Shown here one piece after another: positions 11,134 to 23,722 of a DNA stretch of 64,000 nt. The notes under the pieces are model-generated. The model was given only the letters and a program-made list of their open reading frames with translations, did no database searches and had not been told where the DNA came from. The position numbers were made by a program, and so were the translations under genes. This DNA is from Leptasterias polaris (taxonomy: Eukaryota > Echinodermata > Asteroidea > Forcipulatida > Asteriidae): positions 124,001 through 188,000 of the forward strand of contig JAZGTN010000043.1 of NCBI GenBank assembly GCA_037783415.1, written 5' to 3'. Within the stretch, counting starts at the first letter, position 1, and each line of letters opens with the position of its first letter.

Positions 11134-13463
11134 TTGATTATCACAACTAAAGCCTCCTAAAAAACTTTCATAATTACAGAAGTTAAATTTCCCTGGTTAT
11201 GTTAAATGTGTAACATGGACAGACAGCAGGGACAAAAAATTGTTTGTTATATTTGGAACAAAAGTAAACCCTGCAATTTCTTAAATATTGTAACTAGAGA
11301 AACATCTCAGTTGTACTGTAGGTAACTATAATTCCATAATGCACATACCATACCAAAGGGGCTCATTATTAATTAGGCTACTACCGTTTTACAAAACATG
11401 ATAATACACTTTAGGCCTACATGTACATCTGTATGTTGTTCCAACACATGTAATCAAGAATGTGAAATGATAGCATCATGGGAGTGAATAGCAGTTATGA
11501 TAAAGAATTTGCGTAGGTACACCAGGTGGATGATTTAGTTTAGTTTAATGCCATGTAAACAAAAGTTGTTGGAACAAATTTGTGTTTCATTAAACAAAAC
11601 TAGAAACTAGAAACTCAAGAACACATTGGCACACCTGCTTCATACACCTGCTTCATACACATGTACATGTACATGTAGAAGTGTAATTTGACCAGTGTGT
11701 ACGTCATCTTCATGGACCGCAGTTGTTACTGTGATCATACATGTATGCTGTGATAACCGAAAACGAGCCCGACCTGGAATTAAGACTCATGAAGTTTGGT
11801 GCTCATGGCTGCGCAGTGCCAGATGGTCTGCATGAACTACCCATTTGTATCTGTTGTGGTAGTCTGGCTGCCAGCCTGTTTTCAAGCGCTATGCATGATG
11901 AGTTAATGTGAGTGCACATTGTGTTTGATGGTGTTACAGTATCGCCAAGGGTTTTCGGGTGAACACAGCAAAAATAATCAGCAATAATGTATAGGCCTTT
12001 GCAATTTGTTGTAGGCCTACTATTCACTAAAAAATTAGACCTTATCCATTGCCGATAATTACCGGCCAGTTTTTCTGCAATTACTGGGATGATATATTGC
12101 TTAGCATTAATTGTAATAGTCATCACAGCCAGGCCAATAATGTTGAAAGATATAACTATATAACACTAGCATGATATGAGTTTCCAAAAGCCTGCGAGCT
12201 ACACATACATGTACATGTTACATGTATGTACCCGATCATCCTAGAAATAACTTATCTAGTAATGGTGGAAAACACTCGTGCAGGACATGTACAGTAAGGT
12301 ATGAAATTTACCTAAATGGATAAATCTAAGATCACTCAAATTTGGATGTTTACTGTATTTGTACTAGACTGGTAGTATTAGACAAATTTAGCAAAAAAGT
12401 AAGGCCTTGGCTATAGGCAAACTATGTAAATGGAACGGGTACACCATGGAGGATGGGTACACATACATTAATATTTTTACACTGAAAGAAACAGGTTTTC
12501 AGCTGATTTGATTAAGCATTTAAATAATGGTTTGGTGTACATTTTCAAAAAGTAAAAACAATTTGTTTTGGCTCACAGCATGCTTCGACAAGAAAATAAC
12601 CTTAAATCTGTTTGCATTTGTTGACCAGTTGAGGATCCACATAACTGAAGTTGTTATTTTCCCCCCCTGAGTTTGTTCTTAACTCCTAAGCGTGATCAGT
12701 ATTACAGTAGGTTCCCTCCTAACTACAACACTCCTTTCCTACATTTTTTGTATGTACATTACAAGTCTGTGGTAACTCACTTCTGAAGCCGGGTAACTGA
12801 TGAAAGCTACAGGGTTGGCCCATAACTTTTTAGTGACTAGCTGGCGAGACCAGTTACATGTAGCTTGTCATTTCACTAGTTCTGGCAGCTTTTTCGCTAA
12901 CCCATATTTCATATTAAATTATAAATAGGGATAACTTTCAACACTAAACCAGCCAGCCGGACCACTTGAAGTAAATTGTGACTGCGCCTTACAGTGTAGG
13001 TGTTTTAACTAGCATTTTGCCAGTGGACCACTGTTAAGGGAGAACACTACAAGTACGCATTTACATGTATGTACAAGTATGTGGTACGGTATTGGTCAGT
13101 TTATCAGATTTGCACCGCATTGACCAGACTGAAAAAGAGAAGCATGATAAATGCTATCACTCCAAGTTCAAGGCTAAGCTTAACTTTGTACTTTTTTTAT
13201 TGACTGGATATACCCCCAGACACTGAGACAGTCAATCCTTGATCTAGTCTAATCCTCCTTGTTAATCCCACACCGTCCCAGACAGACAAATGTTGTTTTG
13301 TAGTGTTTTCATTGAAGGTGGCTATATGATGTGCCATGCAGTACTTCTTAAAAAGTATAGAATGATTTTGTGTAGAACTCCTTAAGTGCTTTCATCGCAA
13401 GAATATTTTTTTAGGAAACTGTTTTTAAAATCATCATGATTCATAAAAACATTATGATGTTAC

Positions 13464-13630
13464 TGGCCTGGAATTTCCTCTTTGAGAGGGCAAGGCCATT
13501 TTCATTTTGCAAGGGGCACTTCCATTGGAAAATCGTGAAGTCTATGGAAACTTTTTTAAGGGACACCAAGGCCAAGACAAGGGGCAGCAGAAACTATGGC
13601 CTCCATGGCCTTATTGTGTAATTCCAGGCC
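13464..13630 (+). mobile_element. Family A MITE-like repeat
   Basis: Full-length copy with both inverted ends, GGCCTGGAATT and AATTCCAGGCC, and all core motifs, including GGCCTCCATGGCC near the right end. Confidence 0.78.
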
Positions 13631-14324
13631 TGATGTTGTTTGTTGAGCATTTTCCCACTGTTTTCACTGTTTATCACCAAAAAGGTATTCGCATAGGTAT
13701 ATCATTAGTGTTATTAAAAGAGTGCAATATATTGGTGATTCATACATTAGCCTATGCATCATGACATAGTTTTTTAACAGACCAAAATTGCTTTAAAAAA
13801 GAAGTAAGTTTTGTGTCTTTAGTAGCCCTGTCTTTGATAATGTGTGTTCAGAGGTCAGCATACATTTGATATGTTCACAATAATTGCGCACACAAAATTC
13901 ATCTTCTTTAAATACAAAGATTAAAAATGAGTGAAGAAATTTCTGTAGGAAAAAAAATTCAAATCTCTGATGGAATTGTAGCGCCAACCCCCAAATGATA
14001 CCTGAAATCCCAAGTCACAGTACATTATCGAAAGTTGAGAAGACTTTGTCCACAATCTTTGTAGCCCTCGGCCAGTTGTGTATTCATGATCGATGTATAC
14101 GCCCACCCCAGAAATTACTAACAAAACGAATCCCTTGTAGTTATAACAGCCCGCCAACGCACACCATTATTGCCGGGCACCGGTCGAAAAGAAATAGTAT
14201 GACGCTGGAGGCAGCTGGGAAATTACACTTGGCCGTTATGATGACTAAAGAAATCAGAGCCACAAAAGTTTCTTGGGTCTTAGACAGTGTTACTGAAATT
14301 GGATATGATGATTACAGTTGCTTG

Positions 14325-14343
14325 GGGGGGGGGGGGGGGGGGG
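14325..14343 (+). repeat. Poly-G tract
   Basis: Uninterrupted run of about 19 G. Similar pure C or G runs occur near 791, 17880, 22412, 22788, 25958, 26287, 36109, 46417 and 62341. Confidence 0.9.
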
Positions 14344-15184
14344 CATGCTGACTGGCTGGAGAGCTGGCTGTATGACAGGTATATGATATTAGATACTCAT
14401 CATAAAGATAGGTCGAAATTTGGGACGCAAAAAGGTAGATTATTATGCCCTCAAACAATGTGCGCACTGGGAAAATTAGCCTCTTTGTGGAACGCAGTTA
14501 ATAACATTCAAAGCAACGTTCAACAACGCATTGTATGTATGATGTACATGTGTGTGTATGTATTGTACTTGGTATAAAATTAATGAATACTTGGTACACT
14601 GTATAATGTACCTTGCTGCTGCTTTTCATATACATGTATGTACTGTAGTGACTGTACAAATGTAAGCATTTTACATTTAACACTATTGAATCAGTGAAAA
14701 ATATTTGCTCATGATGTGTATTTTCAATAAATTTATCCTATTATCCTAGGGGAAAAAGTATTAAAGAAGAAATACACATAATTGTTGTATACCAACAAAT
14801 ACAAGAATACAATTCTTTTATTAAAACAAATTAAATACAGTACAGTCATCCCTTGTTGTAAAGAGGTGAAATGTTTATAAAGACTACTGAAGTCCCAAAC
14901 TCATTTCTACTTTGTGTTTACTTTGTTTTGCTGTCCTCTTGTACATTGTTCCTGTTGCAAAATACACATGTAGGTAACTTGGCGAGTGCCAGCGACCTCA
15001 GTGTTGTAATGAGAGTTAAATGCAAGTGTTGATAACAAAAAAAGTGCGACTTGAAGCTTTGCATTTGTTGTCACCAGTATACTGCATTTAGTTGTTCCTA
15101 GTAATAGTAGTATGCATAGATTACAAAATGTTGGAATGAATCACAATGTCTGGATTTTCACAGTAGGCCATCTAAGCTATTACC

Positions 15185-15295
15185 TCTATTTTCTCCCAGT
15201 GTGATGCCCTTAAAAATGTTCCCATAGACTCCTGTTTCTCTATTGGAACTCGGCACCCTTTTGAAATTTCATAGATGGAATTGCAGGCGCTGATC
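15185..15295 (-). mobile_element. Degenerate family A fragment
   Basis: Shares TTCCCATAGACT, CTATTGGAACT and an end close to GATGGAATTGCAGG with the family A core on the minus strand. The left third is not recognisable. Confidence 0.4.
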
Positions 15296-15539
15296 TCCCA
15301 GGAGTGACTCATTTTTATTAGTCAACTAATTAAGTCACAATATTTACAAAGTGACAAATTGTCCGGCAGAATAACATTGTTGACACCAAGACTACATGTA
15401 CATGTACATTGTATCTGTTAAAATACACTGTTTGTACTCCACAGCCTCATCCTCTGTGGCTAGGTTCAAAACATCTTAGAAAAAGTTCCTTATTTCCCAG
15501 TATGTAACATAGTTTCTATACCGTTCTTCTCCTTTTAGT

Positions 15540-15825
15540 TTTTGCATACTTTGTCATTGTCATTTTCTCCAGTAGTTTGTTTGTCTGTCTGTCTGTCTGT
15601 TTGTTTCGTCTTTGTATTGTCCTAAGCATGTACCCTTAGTTTATGTATTTTGTCATGTAAAGGCAAGCCGCTACAAGCTACCTGGCTTATTTTGGGCCTT
15701 GCCTCCACGCGCTTTCCCGCTAGTTTATTCTTATTCTGTCTTTTATGCATTATAATGTAGTTCTGTAATTTGTGGAAATATGTTAGTGGAAATAAATGTG
15801 AATTGAATTGGAAAAAAAATTGAAT
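15540..15825 (+). mobile_element. Possible LINE 3' end
   Basis: A GTCT microsatellite (15580-15600) is followed by AT-rich sequence ending in AAATAAATGTGAATTGAATTGG, a style typical of 3' tails of invertebrate non-LTR elements. No reverse transcriptase frame remains. Weak, pattern-based call. Confidence 0.3.
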
Positions 15826-17142
15826 CTGGGTAATACCTCGCTGTGCTTAGCTACTTTTTTGTGCTTAGCTAATTTTGTGCTAAGCAGCTCTGTGGAATTG
15901 GACCCAGACTCGTAGCGTTTCAAGTTGGCATGTTTAATCCGTAAGATACCTCGAATACCCCAAGCATACTAATTGTAAACCCACTTAAATCAGCGAGGGA
16001 AATCGCTTCGACCAGGTGAAAAGGAGATCTTGAGTGATGCTTCTGATGAAAGTGTGTCCCAGCGAGGGGTCAAGCTCAATCCATTGCTGGCCATGCATCC
16101 CAGTGGGGCGGAGAATTAATGTCTTGCTGTGCAGTGTGCACAGGCAATTTACCAGCTCAATTGATATCTGTCTGTCATGAATTGATCTGGAAGATTGGTG
16201 AGCTGGTTTAAGAATCGGACCTGAGATGACATGACTTGAGGTGGTGCAGTGCAGTAGTTCGCAAAATTGCTAGAGGAAAAATTAACACGGATCGGAAACA
16301 TAGAGCAGGGAATGCAAAAGCATGCCATGCCTTGTGACAACTGGCTGCTGTCATTGAACTTGACCCAATCCAGATAATGGCAAGGTATTCTAATCAGAAA
16401 TAAACAATCTGAAGTGGACCAAGACAAATTGCCTGCCCAACAACCAAAGACCATCATGCACACAGTTGAAAACTGCACAGCGTTAAACTCTGTGAACACT
16501 ATCTGGTGATGGGTTTACCCATAAAGTCAAAGAACGCCACAATGGCGAAATGAAGCTGCCTTTAAAAGCGGTCTTTTGTGCTAATGGGGGGTGATCGGTC
16601 TTGATAGAATATCACGGAGGCAAGGCTAGTGTCAATTTAAAAGCCTACACAGAGTAATTGAAAGCTGGGCTTCTGGGGGAAATCAACAAGGCCCAGCAAT
16701 TTCTGTGTTGACAGTGACATTTTGGGAGTCAAGTGATTTAATATCCACTCGCAGTCAGTTTCAATGTTTCAATTGATATTACATGTAGTTAGAGTCGTAC
16801 ATTAGGTTGTGGTAATCTCTTTTTCTGCAGTTACTTGTTCTGTTGATTTTTGATAGAACATTTACAGGTACTTACTCTCAAACTCAATTGTTTGACCTAA
16901 ATGCATGGTTTGTTCATAGAGCAATGATTCTGGTGCACTAAATATACTTGGGCTGATGTGTAATGAAGTACAGTTTATGAAATACACAATGGACCACTGG
17001 CCTGAGTCATATGGTTTTAGCATTGGGTCAGTATCACCAGTAATCACACATATCTTAACAAGTCCAGTGGCTCATTTTCATCCCCAAAAACACATAATAC
17101 ATTTTAAGATTGGTTAGGTTTTCAACTCTGAACCTCCCCCAT

Positions 17143-17170
17143 TTAAAGGGAGTGCACAACATTGGTAAGA
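17143..17170. mobile_element. Single left end of a TTAA-type element
   Basis: TTAA followed by AGGGAGTGCACAACATTGG matches the end of the element at 45708 (AGGGTGTGTACAACATTGG). No matching right end was found nearby, so this is a solo or truncated end abutting the foldback. Confidence 0.5.
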
Positions 17171-17171
17171 G

Positions 17172-17370
17172 TGGGAATATTTAATAAGGGAATCAATGTG
17201 TGGTGAAGAGGTTTTAAACTAGTGGTTTAAACCCGCCGAGGCCTGGTTCTTGATAATTTTACCGAGACGAAGTCGAGGTAAAATTTTCAAGAACCAGGCC
17301 TCGACGGGTTTAAACCACTAGTTTAAAACCGATTCAACACACTTTGATTCCCATTCATAAATATCTTCCC
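17172..17370. mobile_element. Long foldback (about 95 bp arms, tiny loop)
   Basis: Reading outward from a centre near 17268, the sequence is a nearly continuous inverted repeat. The inner arms contain TTTTAAACTAGTGGTTTAAA and GAGGCCTGGTTCTTGA with their complements; the outer arms continue through GGGAATC...TGTGTG and its complement. The outer 25 bases carry several mismatches, the inner 65 almost none. It would fold into one long hairpin or cruciform. Confidence 0.9.
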
Positions 17371-17485
17371 CTTGAAAATAAAGACAAAAACCTGAAAAAG
17401 TAAAGAACAAATCGGAGAGTTTTGCCCCTTCGGTCGTCCGCAGCTAGCTAGCTCACTTCGATTCTGCGTTAAATTTCTAGACCCA

Positions 17486-17624
17486 TTGCACAACGCGGAA
17501 CGCGGAAAGATGCACGCCCTTCCAGTTTGGGAGTTACATGTAACTCTGTGATTCTTGTGTACAGTTTGACTCCCAAAATGGAAGTGCGCGTATCATGTCT
17601 GAATGTGCGTTCCGCGTTGTGCAA
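17486..17624. mobile_element. Inverted-repeat element (TTGCACAACGCGGAAC ends)
   Basis: TTGCACAACGCGGAACGC on the left and its complement GCGTTCCGCGTTGTGCAA on the right enclose about 100 bases, which themselves contain TGGGAGT and ACTCCCA in opposition. A relative lies at 28044-28201. Each would fold as a hairpin. Confidence 0.75.
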
Positions 17625-18015
17625 ACTGTGTTTAAACACTTCTAGTCGTGTTTATATCACTCGTTTAAACATGGCCACGTGATGTCCTCTCGACCAATCA
17701 GAATGAATAAACTGTCCCAGGTATTTATGAATACAGATTTGCACATAACTTACCTGTACATGGTATTGTCATGGTGGAAAATCATAATCTTAAATTATTT
17801 TTGCATTAAATGCTATAGTTTGTGAGAATGAGTCAGGCCTAAAACAGTTTACATGATATTTGAAAACGGTAAAAAATCCCCCCCCCCCCTCCTCACCATT
17901 TTCTTGTGACTCCAATGGTTAGTCCTACTTACCTATGGTCTTGACACCCCTATATTCTGATATCCCTAATGTATTTTCTTATAACCTCAACCCTAACCCT
18001 GGCGTGTAGATCACG

Positions 18016-18198
18016 AGGGGTTATCGGAACATTGGGTTATCGGAACATAGGGTTATTGGAACATTGGGTTATCGGAACATAGGGTTATTGGAACATTGGG
18101 TTATCGGAACATTGGGTTATCGGAACATTGGGTTATCGGAACATTGGGTTATCGGAACATTGGGTTATCGGAACATTGGGTTATCGGAACATTGGGTT
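18016..18198 (+). repeat. 16 bp minisatellite GGGTTATCGGAACATT
   Basis: About twelve copies. Copies 2-5 alternate two variants (CGGAACATA then TTGGAACATT), suggesting a 32-base step in their amplification. Copies 6-11 are identical. It is preceded at 17990-18000 by CAACCCTAACCC, a chance or degenerate telomere-like string. Confidence 0.92.
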
Positions 18199-20914
18199 GT
18201 CAGAACACAGCAGTAACCACTCCGATGACCAATAAGATCTTAAATTCTCATTTGCTATTTCATTGACTTATTAATTTCATTTTTTATTAATGTTGATTCA
18301 CATAAAGTGTGGATACTGGTCTTTGACATTTCAATGTTGGCCATATAGGCTTTAAACTCAGAAAAGCACAAAAAGAAAACAGGGGGAAATTATTCTAAGA
18401 ATACTTGCAAGCCCTGCTGTCTTAAGCATGGATATTTTCTTGAAATTTGAGCCCTGAAGTACAAATCGTACTTTATGTAGTACACACTTAGATTTTTGCT
18501 AGAACTGCATGAATTTATCTTATGAAACAGCCAAGTTAATTGGCATGACTCAAGTCACACTGCAATCAAGCTGTTACTAAACGACGCTCATCTATTTCTT
18601 CCTTTCCTTTCTGTTGTAAAATAAATAAATAACAAATCTGGGGAAAAAAAACCCAACAGAATGTACATGTAGACATGCTAACAAATAATTGTCCACACTG
18701 CATTCTGCAAAGTTGATGCATTTTAATCATGGATACTGGTTTCGGTTTTAACCTAAATTTGAGGGCTATGGTTAATCACAGTAGGCCATAATCATTTAAC
18801 CATTTTTTGTAATGATTAATGTTAAAATTGTTTATTTTCCTTGTCTTCCTGGGAATATTTCCCGCGTTATATAAACTGTCAGAATTCAGAAGTCTAAACA
18901 AAACAATCCTTGCAGTAAGACTTATTCACCATGCTGCAATCATCTCTGTTAGGTTCCCGGACATGATAATACCGATTCTCATTAAAATACAAACAATGGG
19001 CCCGACTATTTCCCTTCGAGCCCAAGTTTGATTTCTTACATTATGAGAATTTGAGATATTTGGAGAACAACCATGACAAAAATAAAATTGAGAACTAATA
19101 AAGATGGAGTTTGTCGTCCATCGAGGCGTCAAAGTACAAATCCTTCATCAATGGGGATTTGCCTCCCCTTTTCTAATTAAAGGTACCTGTCAACCATCAA
19201 GCTGGGCAATTTTAAAGGGCAGTGACGATTGCCGTGCACAGTTTCATTGTTGATCAAGCGTTGCGAACTCGGGTTTCACCCTGGGTTTGGCTTATCATTT
19301 CCTGGAGGCATGCGCTCCCAATTTAGCGGGGGTTAAGTCTAGGCCTGGGGTATGATGTAGCTTGATTGATACAGGTGTGATGCCGGAATTAGAAACTTTT
19401 CGGATATTAAAGTACTGATGGGATGCACAGTTTTATACTCGGTGCTTTATGTGGACTATGTGTATCTGTTATGGAAGGGATGTTCTCTGTCTCTGTTGTC
19501 ACGGCGGAGGATGGAACCACCGTGCTGGTTGCTACAGTACATCTACATTGCACAATCAGGAGTTTTGAAACAAAATTGTTTGGAATCTGACCCTAGTCTT
19601 TGCAATTTTACTAACGTGTTTTGTTATTGTTAATTTAGTAATGAGTTGTGCTTTGTGGTCTGTGGATTGTATGAAGTTAAAGCCCTTTTCACATGGCATC
19701 AATTTAGCAGGGGTTCCTTGCTTTATTTTAGCATGGTTGTGAAATTTTGCAAATTGGTAAATAAATTTATATCGAACACACTTGTGGTTAGCAGGACATA
19801 ATGTTTAAAGTGCAGTACAAATTACATTTAGTCATCACTGAAGATTTTCTTTCCCAGTCTGTAGATGTCTGTCTTCATTGTACCATGGAAGTAAAATTCT
19901 ACCTCCATGATTGTACACACATAGAGCTCCATGATTGTACTTGTAGTAAGTGCAGTAATTTATACAGGAACGCACATTACACATTTCTTGTGTATTACGA
20001 AAGATGCAGTTGCAATACAGTGCATGGGGAATTTCTTGAGTGCCTCAAAAGTGCAGCGAAATCGGATATGAAAAATAAATAGATCTCAGGGTCCCCAACA
20101 GTTTCTTGTAACACAAGATGGAATCTCTTGCCGTGGGCATTATCTCTGGCTCCCCCCTTTCTCGGGCCTGAGATGTCTGACCAAGATCCGTTTCGTCCGT
20201 ACGGGACACCGCGGAAGTGCATCTCGCTGATTTGGCATAACTCTGCTGCCTCAGTATTGATTGGGCAGCTTTAAGCCGACTCTTCATCATTGTGGACATT
20301 AGAGGAGACAGAGACAGACGAGACGTTGGCTTTACATTGATCGGCCTGTCGCTTTGGATTGTCATTAGGCAGCTTTAATAGGCTTATTATGGGTTGGGGG
20401 GTCTTTGTTGTTGGGAACATGTGTTCACAAGATGTGATAACATCATATTGTTTTTGTTTTGTTGAGGAAACTTGTATGTCAAGAAAGCTACATGTATGTT
20501 GTAATACTATTTCTATACACATCACTATGTAGGGCCTACATGTTATAGCCGTAATGCTACACTATGTAGATTGTACATCAGCAGGATTCTCCCTATGCAT
20601 AACCCTTAAGAGACCATAGCAGCCAAAAGCGGCTTGTACCAAACTGCCCATAGTGGCCGCAAATGGCCGCAAGGTTTGACCTATTTCCATTCACATAAAA
20701 AGGTCAAAGTAAAGGTAATTTCCAGAAATGAAATTTTCCAATGTAGTATGTTAACATAGCCCAATTTCTAAACACAAAACTAAATTTTCTGTTTCATGTT
20801 ATTTTCTGTTTCATGTTGTTTCAAAATTTTATTTAAGAAATGAACAGTATTGGCAATATCTGGGCGTTTTGTGATGATTATACAGAAATGAATGGTCTCT
20901 GGAGGGATAAGCTA

Positions 20915-21065
20915 GCGTATCGACCGATACGTGCAAATAAAAAATAAAAAATTTCCCCCTTGTACTTTAGATCAAATTCACAAATATTTTAGACTGTTTT
21001 CACGGCTTTTAAAACCAAAAATAAACACAAAGTAGCAAACATTCTGAGGACCTCTGCCCCCTCTT
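20915..21065 (+). repeat. Dispersed repeat, copy 1 of 2
   Basis: Shares CGATACGT, TTTAGATCAAATTCACAAA, GGCTTTTAAAACCAA and ACATTCTGAGGACCTC, in order and orientation, with 58588-58772. Boundaries are uncertain and no terminal structure is seen. Confidence 0.55.
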
Positions 21066-21345
21066 CCAGTTTTGAAATCCTGGGAGAGCCCTTGACCAGT
21101 CTGTGTTTGTATTTAGTCTCATGAGTGTGCATGCCCTTGCACCATTTATTAGAATTACTTTTCCCCATAAACCATGCTTTCAAGGCATGTTTTTGCTTTA
21201 CCTTGGTACAATGTACATTGTACATGTACATTTGTACATTACCAGTTGGTAACGCAACTGACACAAATTATAATAAAACCCCAAGCCAGACATAGGTGAG
21301 ATGCTCACGCTCAGAATCTGATCAATAATTATATTCAGTATTTTC

Positions 21346-21516
21346 AGGCCTGCAATTTCATGTACCTAGGCGTTGTTGCCATATATCTTAGCTTTGCTTC
21401 CTTGTCAAAATATATTACCGTAGACTTTAAGATGTTCCACTTCCAACAGAAAGTTCCCATTCCAAAACGAAAATGACATTGCCCCTTCAATAGTGAAATT
21501 CCTGGCCTGGTACTTA
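21346..21516 (-). mobile_element. Family A MITE-like repeat (diverged)
   Basis: Retains GACTTTAAGATGTTCCACTT and GAAATTCCTGGCCTGG at its right end. The left end reads CAGGCCTGCAATTTCATG. The middle third differs from the other copies. Confidence 0.6.
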
Positions 21517-22787
21517 CACTTGGACCGTGAAGCGTGTTTTCTTCTGTTGACGATGCTTTGACATGCATGTATAGTTCTAAGATGGCAACCCAAATATTCC
21601 AGCAGGATTTGCGAGCATCGCAGACCCCTCTGCTTATTAATTAGTCTTGGGGCAAGACGTTATCAGCGGATGTTTGTTACATGATCAGCACACTTGTATT
21701 ACTATACAAAACCATACTAGTCACTGCTAGCAGGGGATTAACAGCGGGTCGGTATGCGTGTAACGAACGGTAACTTAACAAATAACGTCTTGCACCAAGA
21801 CTACGCTCCAAGACTACTTATTAAATAAACCCTCTAGTACTAGAGTGGAAGATTGATTCCTCTAGCTTCTGAGACATGCTGGAATGCAGATTGGTGAGAA
21901 CACAGTGTGGTCCTCCAATTATATACACACTGATTGATTGACAGCTGGTCTCTATTTCATTGAGCTACTAACTGAGCACTGAGTACATGATTAGTTTGCT
22001 TAGCCTAGATTTACCAAAAGCTAAAGATGTGTACAATTTTGTGTTTGTTAAACCATACAGCAATGACCCTTGATGTATGGTGGTGTGACCAACCAAAATA
22101 CCATGTGATATGTATTGGTTGTAAATGGTTCCCTGCTAATATCTCCTGAGGGAATTAGTTTTTAAGCAGCATTTTATTGTTAATGTTAAGCAGCTGTAGT
22201 CCTAAAATGCAGCCTACATGTAGTAGGTGTAGTGCTGAAAGCGGAAATAGTCCTCTTCGCTTTGTAAAATGCTTTTCAGCTGAAATGGCAAGATTTTATT
22301 TGTGATTTATTTGTTCTCTGTTTAATTTTTTTCTGAGCAAAGTAATGTGTTTGGCAACTTTTCTTGGTAAAATTTCTTTCAGCTGTTAAGTGGCTCTGTT
22401 TATTGAGGGTGCCCCCCCCCCCCTCCCTGGGCAGAATATCTTTTTCATAGTGTGGTATAAAACTGTTAGTGTTAGCAAGTTACATCATGTGACAGGTTTA
22501 TATTGCAGACAAAATTAGAGTGACAAGACTGTATGAATGCACAGTGAAGGCCAACTGTAATATAAATCTTCCTTTGGGTTTGTTGACATTTTGCACAGAT
22601 ATACAACCCTGCTTATCCATGAAACTGGGCGCAGTGCACATAGTTGCTCAACACTTTGACCTTTATATACACGTACATGTACATATTAATGGTGTATATC
22701 TGGGTCAATGCCAGACCAATTCAGACTGTGGTCACCATCAATATTGATTCTAGGGTCAATAGAATTTCTCTCTTCCAGGCTGGTTTC

Positions 22788-22805
22788 CCCCCCCCCCCCC
22801 CCCCC
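22788..22805 (+). repeat. Poly-C tract
   Basis: Uninterrupted C run of about 18 bases; a shorter one lies at 22412-22422. Confidence 0.9.
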
Positions 22806-23345
22806 TCTTGATTCTTAAATCTACTGCGGCTTATTTTCATAGAGTTCCATTTACTCAATGCACAGACTCCCCCAGCTCCTTAAAATGTTGTAGTTTTAAC
22901 CATAGGTATAATGTCAGACTTTGGTACTGATCCCAAAAAGAAATGTTGTAATTTTTATCTGAAAGCCTATTTATTATAAAGATGGTAATTGGTAATGGTA
23001 GTAAGTATGCAATGCATCCTGCAAAATTATTTAGTCTGAAGTGCCCGTATTGATTAGAAATCAATAAAATTGTGTTGAAAAAATTGGATCTTCATCATCT
23101 GTTGGTGACTTTTTGTAATATGCATGTTGTCCGTTTGAATGCTGCCCTCAATACGGCCAGAGATGCGATTGTAAACAAGGATGGATTTAACATTCTTGAT
23201 AACAGGTTTTTGCTTTTTTATCAACAAGTAGACACTGTTGTAACTGAAACTGTCACAGGTGACTTTTATTGTATATCTTTCTTGATAATTTTGCCTTTAA
23301 ATCGGCAATATGTTGACAAAAACCAATCTATGACCCAACCTTTAA

Positions 23346-23722
23346 AGGCACTGGACACGTTTGGTAAATGTCAAAGACCAGTATTCTCACTTGGTGTATC
23401 CCAACATATGCATAAAATAACAAACCTGTGAAAACTTGGGCTCAATTGGTCATCGAAGTTGCAAGAAAATAATGAAAGAAAAAACACCCTTGTTTCACAA
23501 ATTTGTGTGCTTTCAGATGCCTGAAAAGGGCTTCAGGCCTGAAGTCTTTTTCAGATTCAAATATTTTAGTGAGAAATTACCTCTTTCTTAAAAACTACGT
23601 TACTTCAGAGGGAGTCATTTCTCACAATGTTTTATACTATCAACAGCTCTCCGTTGTTCGTTACCAAGTAAGTTTTTATGCTAGTATATATTTTGAGTAA
23701 TTACCAAACGTGTCCAGTGCCT
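23346..23722. mobile_element. Family C MITE, TTAA target duplication (complete)
   Basis: Inverted ends AGGCACTGGACACGTTTGG and ...CGTGTCCAGTGCCT, with TTAA directly duplicated at 23342-23345 and 23723-23726. A TTAA duplication is the hallmark of the piggyBac superfamily. The 377 bases carry no transposase, so it would be mobilised in trans. The inner sequence contains GCCTGAAAAGGGCTTCAGGC, a small palindrome. Confidence 0.85.

Noticed and set aside
17985..18000. Telomere-like CCCTAACCC string
   Set aside because: Barely two degenerate units; more likely part of the edge of the GGGTTATCGGAACATT minisatellite.
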